Shown piece by piece: positions 56,277 to 64,000 of a stretch of 64,000 nucleotides of DNA (the first letter of the stretch is position 1; each line of letters starts with the position of its first letter). The DNA is taken from NCBI GenBank assembly GCA_024180945.1, contig JAKSGN010000005.1, positions 2,728,001 through 2,792,000 of the forward strand. Direction: 5' to 3'. Origin of the DNA: Macrophomina tecta (lineage: Eukaryota; Ascomycota; Dothideomycetes; Botryosphaeriales; Botryosphaeriaceae). Under the pieces are notes generated by a model. The model was not told where the DNA came from. It searched no databases and saw nothing but the letters and a program-made list of their open reading frames with translations. The position numbers and the translations under genes were made by a program.

Positions 56277-58274
56277 TCAAACAACGGTTATTTGTTGGAA
56301 CAAGTTCCTGTCCAGCCTGAGAATTTCACGAAGCAGACGGCCATATCCTTCGACATCATATCTCCCGATCCGTTCAAATGTAGAGTTTCTTTCGTTTTCC
56401 CTGAGAATTATCCCCCAAACGCCTTCGTCCTCAAGCCGACCAGAAATCGGAACCATGAACTTGTTCCCTTTTCCAGAAATGTAGCGTGGATCATCCACAC
56501 GAGCTGCATGATTGAATTGGCTAATGGCTTTCCCGAATCTCTCGTCATATTTCTCTTGGGGAAGAGGTACAAGCACGATCCCCAGCTCATCATCCTTTCT
56601 GAAACGGCACGGCATGAGCACGCAGGAAAGCGTCAGTACCGCTGATGTCAAAGGTCCATACTTGTTCCGTTCGTCAACTAGTGCAACTTCAACACCGTCG
56701 ATATGCACCAAATCGACATTTGAGGGATCGCTGACGTCTGGCAGATGTACAGGACCGTCAACACTAAACCAGCTCCACGTCGGCGCCCGGTACGGATCAT
56801 CAGCTCGCGTGATCGGCCTTCGTCCACCGTTGTCCAGATCCGCTTCCCAGATGAGTCCGGCAGGCAGATGTTGACGGAAGAAACCAGCAACGTACTCGTC
56901 ATTGTAGAAGGCCCCAAAGCGCTGCGCAACTCCTGCAAACGCGGCGAGCTTGTCCTTGGCGGGAAAGGAGAGGCTCCGGCGAGTGTAGTCACCCACCATT
57001 CTCCACCAGGCCTCCGAGACTTCTTCGCCCTGTGACTTCTCTCTTGACCGTGTGAGGCGCGTATCCGAAGGCTGCGGAATCGTGAATGGGAAAAAGCGGT
57101 GTGCCTGCAAACTGGGACGACCATCCGGCAGCATTTCACTGAGGAGCTGCCCTTCTTTGCATTCCCACATGACCTGCTCAGACCCGAAGTGGAGGATCCG
57201 TGGAGAGAGAAGCCTCTCTTGGTACACCCAAGCACGCTCTTGCAAGGGGCTCTGCAAGAGGTGGACCTCCCCGTCGCGGAGGCTGTCTATTATGGTCCAC
57301 ATTCCGTCTTGGCCGTCATGGTTCCACAGAACATGGCACGGTTGGATACGGTTGGTGTCTCTTTCGGTGAATGCACCATCGTGGGGGTTGCGAGCCCGGT
57401 CCAGAGAGATGTTGATTGCGGCATTCAGGTAGACCAGCTTCATGTCTGAGACATGCTCTTCCCAGTCTTCTCTGCTGCCTGGGCCAGCTTGCAGGATGCA
57501 CAAACTGTCGATCCAGAGGTACCGAAGGCCCAGCTTGATGGTGATCATGACCGCATCTCGAAATGATTTGGGAACCTCTTTGGTTGAGAAGCCCTTCTTG
57601 AGATGGTGCTCGGTCCTATCCTCGAGACGCACGAATTCAGCGCCTCCCCAGCAGTGGCTCAAGGACGCATACGGCGTTGATGAGTCGAATCCAGACCCTT
57701 TCTCCACAAGTCGAAGCTTCCGATTGTTACTCAAGTCTAGCAGCCGCTTTGGTGACCAGTGAGAGTCTCCAGTTCCATTTGATGAGGCACAGCTGGGATG
57801 CCCGGTTTCACATTTCCTGAACCAACGTATGGCCAGGTCGAGGACACTGCGGTGAGATGTGCTGGCTGGAAACTGCCTGTAAAAGAAATCTTTCCTCACA
57901 CGCCAGGGAGAATGCAAAAGGTCTTGTTGTACCAGACGGAGGTGCTCATCATGTGAATCAGACAGTGGGAGATCATCAGAAGGATGAAGTGAGACGACGC
58001 ACCATGGTCCTGCACGACCCCATACCGCTGTCTCGTGAAGGGAGTGGGATATATAGAGCTGTGACGTATTATTCCATGGATAATAGTATATATGATAGAA
58101 TAGTGGACCGCCTGTATATCCACGTTCATGCAGAAAATTGGCCTTTTCTTCTTTGACTACGGAGCAGATCTTGCATCCAGACTTGGCTGCCGAAACAAGA
58201 TGATTCCACGCAGCATGGTGAGTACCAGATTGATCAGACTTGCGGAATATTGCCGTGCACAAGGCGCAGAGCAT
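56277..58274 (-). CDS. HET-domain protein 3 (heterokaryon incompatibility)
   Basis: Intronless 665-residue protein from the ATG at 58272-58274 (MLCALCTAIFRK). An upstream GTG in the same frame is not used as start. The N-terminus has Cys pairs (LCALC, SGCKICSVV). HET motifs in order: YASLSHCWGGAEF, LRYLWIDSLCILQ, LNAAINISLDRA, and LQERAWVYQERLLSPRILHF. It is a standard large fungal HET protein of the incompatibility system, acting in the cytosol, partner unknown. The motifs are more distant from HET genes 1 and 2 than would fit a recent tandem duplication. No defect is visible. Confidence 0.88.
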   Translation of the reverse strand: MLCALCTAIFRKSDQSGTHHAAWNHLVSAAKSGCKICSVVKEEKANFLHERGYTGGPLFYHIYYYPWNNTSQLYISHSLHETAVWGRAGPWCVVSLHPSDDLPLSDSHDEHLRLVQQDLLHSPWRVRKDFFYRQFPASTSHRSVLDLAIRWFRKCETGHPSCASSNGTGDSHWSPKRLLDLSNNRKLRLVEKGSGFDSSTPYASLSHCWGGAEFVRLEDRTEHHLKKGFSTKEVPKSFRDAVMITIKLGLRYLWIDSLCILQAGPGSREDWEEHVSDMKLVYLNAAINISLDRARNPHDGAFTERDTNRIQPCHVLWNHDGQDGMWTIIDSLRDGEVHLLQSPLQERAWVYQERLLSPRILHFGSEQVMWECKEGQLLSEMLPDGRPSLQAHRFFPFTIPQPSDTRLTRSREKSQGEEVSEAWWRMVGDYTRRSLSFPAKDKLAAFAGVAQRFGAFYNDEYVAGFFRQHLPAGLIWEADLDNGGRRPITRADDPYRAPTWSWFSVDGPVHLPDVSDPSNVDLVHIDGVEVALVDERNKYGPLTSAVLTLSCVLMPCRFRKDDELGIVLVPLPQEKYDERFGKAISQFNHAARVDDPRYISGKGNKFMVPISGRLEDEGVWGIILRENERNSTFERIGRYDVEGYGRLLREILRLDRNLFQQITVV

Positions 58275-58617
58275 CGTGAATGGTGGAAAGAGTGGAGTTA
58301 AAGTCACGCGTTATGTGCACGTGAGGGTGGAGGCCAAGAGGATCTGGTGCTCCAACTGGTAAAATCAATTAAGCTGTTAGCTCAGATGCATCCAGAGCAG
58401 AGAGCCACGAACCAACAGAGTATGAGAGTGCTTAGTGTCAGTGGTTCCGTAAACTCTGGCTGTTTCATGTTCCTGTAAGCACAAGGCTGAAGATAGCTCT
58501 CTGCTTCTTGGCGAGAATCCTTTTAAGTCATGTGATCAACCCGTGCTCTTCGCTGTCCAAAGAAGAACTTTACTTAAGACCGTGAACATCATTCACAGGA
58601 TAGAATGTGGAGAAGGT
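58275..58617. other. Spacer between HET gene 3 and the F-box gene
   Basis: No gene is supported; it holds the HET gene 3 promoter and the 3' side of the F-box gene. Confidence 0.4.
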
Positions 58618-59878
58618 TTAATATTCTTCTTGATGTACACCTTGACTTTGTCGTAGTATCGAATCAGTGAGTTCCATTGTGTGAAGGCTGACGTCTTCTT
58701 CAAATTTATGCACCAAGAATGTCCCCCTGAAGTGAAGGCGCTTTAATTTGGTGAAGTCTTGTAGATCAGGCATCGGTGGCATGGCCACTCGAGTCTCGCA
58801 TGGAATGTTGCAGTCCAAGACCAGATCGTTAAGTGACCTCTGATGGATCCGTAGTTCATAGAGATGGAGGAAGCCTTCGGGATCAAACGGACGCCCATCG
58901 CGCTCCAAATGATCCAGAGAGTAGGCGACGGACTTCAGTCCCCTGCAAGCTTCCAATACAGGCTTGAAAAGCTGGCTTGTGTTGGATCGAGGCCGAAAGA
59001 CGAGTATGTCGATGTTGCTGATTTTCTCTATCCAGTAGGGGAAGCCATCCCTGCTCTTGGAGAGGTAATAAAGCTCGAGCTTGCGGAGAGATGGTAGCAT
59101 CGTGATCTCCCAGAAACGATGATCCGTTGGATAATTCTTGAAAGGAGGTTCCCGAAATACGAAATGGTGGAGGGAAGAAAGAGGTCCATGCTCGCCTCGC
59201 GGAGGCGTGTGTTGAGTTGCCCAAGAGATCACGCGCCGACACCAAGAAAAGTAGAAACCGCTGGAGCAAAAGTTCCCGTAGGTCAGGCCAACAGTCTCTA
59301 GGTTTGGAGAAAGCGCTAGTAGCAGGGCAATCTGGGCATCGTAATCCAGTCGTTCCAAATTTTGGAGCCACGAACTCCTTTCTTTCTCACTCAAGGCATT
59401 GAACTTTTCCGAAACTTCAGTGCATGCGGCCCTTAGCTCTTGAACAAATTCATTTTCTTCATCGGAAATAGAAGAATCTCTCAATCCCCTAATAAGGACG
59501 GCGCGCACATAGGACACAGGTTCAGGAGTGCGGATCAACCTCGAAACGCCGTTGCGTAGAGATCGGATCATTGTCGTTTACGAAAATGGGATACAGGAAG
59601 GGCTTTCCGATCCTGTAGAGTTTCCTTGAAACAAGGCAAAAGTTGTAGGCATGGAGCACGCCGGACCGTCCTTCATTGGGTCCGTTAAGAATCTCTCGCC
59701 GGGTATTATAAGTGTCCAAATTCCTGGCTATCTGCTCCAGAAGCTCGTCGGGTAGCTCATTCAAGGAAGGGTTGGTCACATGTCCTCGGATTCGGCTTTC
59801 AGGTCTGTCGTGTAAGTTGTGGATCTTCCAGGAGACGAGCGCATACTCCAAAATATGTAGGTTTAAGGAACCTTGCAA
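58618..59878 (-). pseudogene. F-box protein gene with a frameshift
   Basis: Minus strand. The 5' part (59522-59878) has an F-box, LNELPDELLEQIARNLDTYN, followed by LVSRKLYRIGKPFLYPIFVN. The second part, read one frame over (58618-59571), starts MIRSLRNGVSRLIRTPEP and runs 317 codons as a repeat-like region, with LSPNLETVGLTYG and LPSLRKLELYYL, to TAA. In related fungal genes the two parts are one chain, so a one-base shift at about 59567-59575 breaks it. No in-frame ATG precedes the F-box within the open region, so the start is also missing or in another exon. F-box proteins recruit targets to SCF ubiquitin ligases; the target is unknown. Confidence 0.65.
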
Positions 59879-60344
59879 CGGACGGTACGCAGAGGGGAAT
59901 CACTCAGTAATGCAGTATTCTCCTGACTGGCGGATGACGTGGGGACAGTGGGTCATGGGGCACGGGCTCCGAATGATTCGGTTGATCGGGTACTCAAACT
60001 GGCGGCCGTTTCCGATCCTCTTACTTATTTGGCACAACAGGTGGGCCCTCGCTTTGTTCAACCCTCAGTGATTTCAAATTTTGATTTTTGAGGATGCCAG
60101 TCTGTCATGTCGATCTGCTCGTGGCTGCGAGTGCCAAATTTCTGTCTTTCTGATGAAGAGAGGTACTTTGGCCGACGATGCTCGGCGCCGGCTTCCAATA
60201 AAAGTAGCCCCATGGGGAGGCGTAGAATTGATCCGGACACAAATGTTTAAGAACAGCAATAACGTTCACATCCAGGACAATGCTTCCACTCCCCACAACA
60301 GTAAAATTCTCCAGCGTTTGATGGGAATATCCATGCTTTCCGCT
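59879..60344. other. Spacer without a supported gene
   Basis: Nothing recognisable on either strand. Confidence 0.4.
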
Positions 60345-61370
60345 TCACAATTCCGCTTCACTGGAGTCGCGATACAGCGCCGACCTCCACCCACAACTCC
60401 AGAATGGCTTTTTGCTGAACCCTGGATCATCCATGACATTGAAGGAAGCATCGGCAACGCCCGCCGCACTCGCGAAGATCGGGTCAAACATGACAGCTTC
60501 CGCCTGGCCTTGCGCCTTGCCCAACACATCCCTCAAAGCCTCGCGGAACTGCTTCTCTTCGGCACGGTCCCCATAGCTAACCAGATCATCCACACCCGCC
60601 CTCCTATCGGATTCCCGCAAGAAATTCGCCAGTGCGGCGCTGACGAGGTCCCAATGCCGTGGATCCTGGGGAGCGGAATCGTCTCCCAATTCCGGCCACG
60701 CGTCATGACGCAGCTCGTCGAAGACGCCGAGCTCTTGGGTGAACAGCACGGCGGCCAGGCCGGAGCGGCTGTAGTCGACGGCGAGCAGGACGCGCTCGTC
60801 GTCGGTCTCGATGCCGTTGGCCACGGCAGCCGCTAAGGCGGCATTGATCGGATTCGGCAGCGCGGTTTGCAGGCCGTCCGCCGCCAGCGCGTCGCGGATG
60901 GCGGCGTTCTGGTCGGCAGAGAGCGTGGCCGGGATCGCGACGTCGGCGAAGCAGAAGGTGGTGCCCAGGTAAGCTTCGACAGAAGCCTTGAGGGCGCGGA
61001 CCATTGGCTTGGCGGCATTGACGCCAGAGGAGGGCAGCTGGGAGGGCTGGCAGATGGCGTCGAGCAGCGGGATGCTGGCGATCAGGCGCGGGCACAGAGC
61101 GGACTTGGGGTGTGGAGACGCGGCGCTGTGGCCGCGCATGAATTGCTTGTAGGCGGGGCTGCCTTTGATCTTGACGACATTGGCGACGGTGGAGTTGGCG
61201 TGGTGGACGGACGCGGTGCCGTAGTCGTGGGCCAGGCTGAAGCCGACGCCAGGCACCAGGCGGCGTCGCGGCGGTTCTTGCGCGGCGATGCAGGTGCAGA
61301 ACGACAGCAGCAAACAAAGAAGGAGGGCTAAGCACCAAGGCGCTTGGGCGGATCTGCTGCGAGGAAACAT
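60345..61370 (-). CDS. Secreted or ER protein with an actin/Hsp70-like ATPase fold
   Basis: Intronless 341-residue protein starting at the ATG at 61368-61370. A hydrophobic signal sequence, PWCLALLLCLLLSFCTCIAA, follows. The segment LAHDYGTASVHHANSTVANV resembles the first phosphate loop of the actin/Hsp70 ATPase family, and RVLLAVDYSRSGLAAVLF the second. The region FADVAIPATLSADQNAAIRDALAADG resembles the Hsp70 strand-helix VPA element. The C-terminal substrate-binding part of Hsp70 is absent. It therefore looks like a divergent single-domain family of fungi entering the secretory pathway. Nucleotide binding is a prediction only. Confidence 0.6.
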   Translation of the reverse strand: MFPRSRSAQAPWCLALLLCLLLSFCTCIAAQEPPRRRLVPGVGFSLAHDYGTASVHHANSTVANVVKIKGSPAYKQFMRGHSAASPHPKSALCPRLIASIPLLDAICQPSQLPSSGVNAAKPMVRALKASVEAYLGTTFCFADVAIPATLSADQNAAIRDALAADGLQTALPNPINAALAAAVANGIETDDERVLLAVDYSRSGLAAVLFTQELGVFDELRHDAWPELGDDSAPQDPRHWDLVSAALANFLRESDRRAGVDDLVSYGDRAEEKQFREALRDVLGKAQGQAEAVMFDPIFASAAGVADASFNVMDDPGFSKKPFWSCGWRSALYRDSSEAEL

Positions 61371-62003
61371 GGCGCTCGCCAGGACGATGCGATGGCAGCC
61401 AGCTGGAGAGGCGATGGGGGCTTGTTCAAGAAGGAAAGAGTGATGGGTGCGTGCGCGAAACACTTCTGGCGGGGCTGCCCCAACACCACCACAGCCTCAG
61501 CCCTTCTCCTGTCTCCAACACGAACCTCTCGCCAAGCACGTTGGCGGCTTTCTGGGGCCAGGAACATGCTTGCATGCATGTCATCCACCAACCCACCTCC
61601 GTCATGACATTCTCCCAGTGACCCATCCCACCCCGTGGTTGGATCCTTTCTTTCCACGCCGCAAGACAAATCCATTTCAGCAGCTTGGCCGTGTTGGACT
61701 TGGCGCATTTCCAATATCACGCCCTCAGGAAGCCAGGGAAATCCCCAAACAGGGTGCTTCCCACGCTTTCACTTCAGCTCCTGGCCAGTGTTGGAGCGCC
61801 GCCTCCAACACCATCAGGATACATACACCTTCCGAGTCGCGTTCACGCGCAAAAGGCAGCTTCGCAATCCTTCAGACCTATTCTGAGCATCATGGGTGTC
61901 GAGAAAGAGCAGACGATGCACTGCGCTCGAGACTAAAAAGGCCTTGAAAGCGTTGGATTTGTTAGCGTCTACGTCACACTTTGTCACTGTCTCCATCGCA
62001 ATC
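61371..62003. other. Intergenic region between divergent genes
   Basis: No gene is supported; it probably holds both promoters. The frame at 61447-61947 lacks motifs. Confidence 0.4.
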
Positions 62004-63991
62004 ATGCGCATTCAATCTCTTGCTCTCCTTTCTATAGGTGCAGGCCTCGTTGCAGGTGTACCGCACGTCCGCCGCGACCCTGCGGACGATGTGGACCCAG
62101 ACGACCCATCAAAGTCCAATCCGAAAACAGCTCCGACCTCGTTTCCTTCTCTGCCTAAGGCGGACAACCCATTCCCAAATGGCATCAAGAAAGTTCCTGA
62201 CGAGTGTACCAACTTCCAGAAGGTTTCGGAAGACTGCCATAACGCCTTTGACGGCGTGTCTACCGAGAGCGTCTCCGCCTATGGTGGAGGATTGCTGTTC
62301 GAAGACGGGAGCTGCAACGACGACCAGAAAGCGGCGCTTGAAACTGCGGCCTGGGATGCTCTGACCCTTGCTCAATATACCGGCGACAGGAAACCGACCA
62401 ATGCCCGTCAGGTTGCCGCTTGAAAAACTTATGTCGGCCCCGACTATTCCATTTTCCAGCAACGGATGCTCGGTAAATATGCCACCAATCCACCAAATCT
62501 GTGAGAACTCTTTGCTGACTTATGGTTCACAGACAATTTCAATCGTTTCAAGGATTTCAAGAAAGACAAGAAATTCGACATCATCACCAGCTGCAAGGAT
62601 ACGAAGGGCTGGTGCGGCAAAGAAATTGACGGCAAGGGTGTTGGTGGGTATGCTTGGACGTACCACGGATGGACTGGGTAAGTCTAGACCAGAGCCTCTC
62701 TCGCGTTGGAATGCATCTGACAACCTTCGAACAGGTGGTACCATTACATCACTTTGTGCCCAAATTTCTTCGGGTTGGACACTTTTGAAGAGAAAATCGA
62801 GTTTATTGAGGACCAAATCCAGAAGGGGGACTTCCATTACGCCGAGGAGGCCGAGTGGCTAAAGAATCAGGGCCAGTTCTTCCTGCATGAGATGATGCAC
62901 CTAGACTCGATTGGTCAGCCTCATGGTACGTTCGGGCTCCATTCTCTCTAAATCCGAGAGTGTTAATTTTCGTAGTGAAAGATGAATACGTGAGCGCCGA
63001 GGAGATTGGGCCCAGGGCATATGGGCCAAGGCTGGTCTACAAGCTTGCGCAACGCGCTATCAAAAGCGGCGGCGGTGCCACTCGCGGAAGCACAAACGCA
63101 GACACGTATTCCTGGTTGAGCGTTGTGAACTACTTTTGGGATCTCACCGGCTACTTCCCCAAGCCGCCCAACTGGAAGGTCACCGAGGCCGAAATCGACA
63201 ACATCGGCTCCGGCGAGGAAGCGCGAGCCGTCGGCCCCATTTCCGTCTACATCGGCGACGTCACGGAATCGACCACGGACAGCGACATGCAGGCAGCCTT
63301 CGACAAGTTCATGGAGGGAATGGACACGCCCGCGCCCCCGGCTACAACACCAGCCCCGGACGACGGCATCCCCGCACCCTCCTGCGCCACCGAAGGCACC
63401 AAGTTCCCGCAGCCGCCCGTCGAAGAGTTCATCACCTCGTTCTGCTCCGACAAGCGCTTCTGGGACACCATGATCGTGCCGCCCATCTCGACCGGCACCG
63501 GCCAGACCAGCGACGGCAAGGGCAAGGCCATGGGCGTCGAGGCCTCGTACGACCTGCCTGGCACCTCGGACAAGCTGTGGCTGCAGCTGGCCTTCGCGAC
63601 GGACAGCTGCACCGGCTCCTTCCTCTTCGCCCAGGGCACCGACGACGCCAGCAAGATCAAGCACTGCCGCGTGCGCTTCCTCACCGCCCTCAACGGCTGC
63701 CAGACCGACACCATCGACGAGAAGCTCGGCGGCACCGTGCGCGACGTCTGCGCCGTCTACGCCATCACCGCCCGCCCGGAGGGCGCGGACCCCTTCAACG
63801 AGGAGGAAAAGGATAATGGCGATTTCACGTGCAAAGAGACGGACACGTCGCAGATTGGTGGCGCCGCCTCGCCCCTGGCGGGCACCTGCACGTGTTGGTA
63901 CTCCAATTCGCCTGGCTTGACCGATGTGTTCAAGATGCCGTCGAGTGGAAACTGCAAGGATACTAGTAGGGCTGACTTGCTGAACAACTGA
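62004..63991 (+). pseudogene. Secreted HExxH metallopeptidase (M35-like) with a probable nonsense codon
   Basis: Four exons: 62004-62472, 62533-62677, 62735-62925 and 62976-63991. The introns of 60, 57 and 50 nt have GTAAAT, GTAAGT and GTACGT donors. Signal peptide: SLALLSIGAGLVAG. The zinc site is FFLHEMMHLDS, with AYGPRLVYKLA and NADTYSWLSVVNYFW downstream, as in fungal deuterolysin/lysine-specific metalloendopeptidase relatives. A Pro/Ala linker leads to a Cys-rich C-terminal domain of unknown role. In exon 1 an in-frame TGA at 62421-62423 interrupts RQVAA/KTYVGPDYSIFQQRML; TGG to TGA would fit. A 48-nt in-frame intron with a poor GTTGCC donor could also remove it, so inactivation is probable, not certain. 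Confidence 0.75.
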
Positions 63992-64000
63992 TTTGAAAAG

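Noticed and set aside
60703..61338. Arg/Pro-rich 211-codon frame
   Set aside because: It is an out-of-frame shadow of the actin/Hsp70-like gene in GC-rich sequence.
63136..63816. Arg/His-rich 226-codon frame
   Set aside because: It is an out-of-frame shadow of the metallopeptidase last exon.

Overview
This is nuclear DNA of a filamentous ascomycete (Pezizomycotina). The evidence is short spliceosomal introns (about 47-94 nt, mostly GT-AG), three HET-domain (heterokaryon incompatibility) genes, secreted plant-polymer and esterase genes, and long AT-rich blocks with the CpA-to-TpA footprint of repeat-induced point mutation (RIP). The high share of broken genes and transposons suggests an accessory or subtelomeric compartment; that placement is inference.

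Layout. 0.5-5.7 kb: a secreted type-B carboxylesterase, then a GH28 rhamnogalacturonan hydrolase gene with one premature stop. 7.1-10.4 kb: the 3' half of a secreted Kex2-site protein gene abutting an apparently intact hAT transposon. 10.9-18.6 kb: a C2H2 zinc-finger gene split by a RIP-mutated Copia retrotransposon. 19.9-22.6 kb: an Rds1-type ferritin-like protein and a small SRPBCC protein. 22.7-39.6 kb: a 16.9-kb Gypsy element containing a second Gypsy element, which contains a GC-rich solo LTR. This nest splits a small gene whose fragments flank it. 40.2-48.7 kb: two HET genes, an intronless TIM-barrel hydrolase-like gene, and aldo/keto reductase and cytochrome P450 remnants. 52.1-55.3 kb: the 5' half of the Kex2-site gene abutting a second hAT copy in inverse orientation. 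56.3-64.0 kb: a third HET gene, a frameshifted F-box gene, a secreted actin/Hsp70-fold protein, and a secreted HExxH metallopeptidase gene with one probable nonsense codon.

Main discovery. The two hAT copies (7715-10439 and 52610-55333) are inverted and nearly identical, but neither is flanked by its own 8-bp target duplication. The octamers are exchanged between the copies. Left octamer of copy 1 is the reverse complement of the left octamer of copy 2, and the same holds on the right. This is the expected product of homologous recombination between inverted elements, which inverted the roughly 42-kb segment between them. The two half-genes left at the outer edge of copy 1 and the inner edge of copy 2 join across one octamer into a single 345-codon frame, with no base to spare. 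The inversion is either a real or polymorphic rearrangement, or an assembly choice across a 2.7-kb inverted repeat.

Timeline read from the sequence. The Copia and the two nested Gypsy elements were inserted and then heavily RIP-mutated. The solo LTR and both hAT copies carry no RIP, so they came later or escaped it. RIP was therefore probably not acting on this region recently. At least eight host genes here are broken by insertion, nonsense, frameshift or deletion, consistent with a decaying accessory region.
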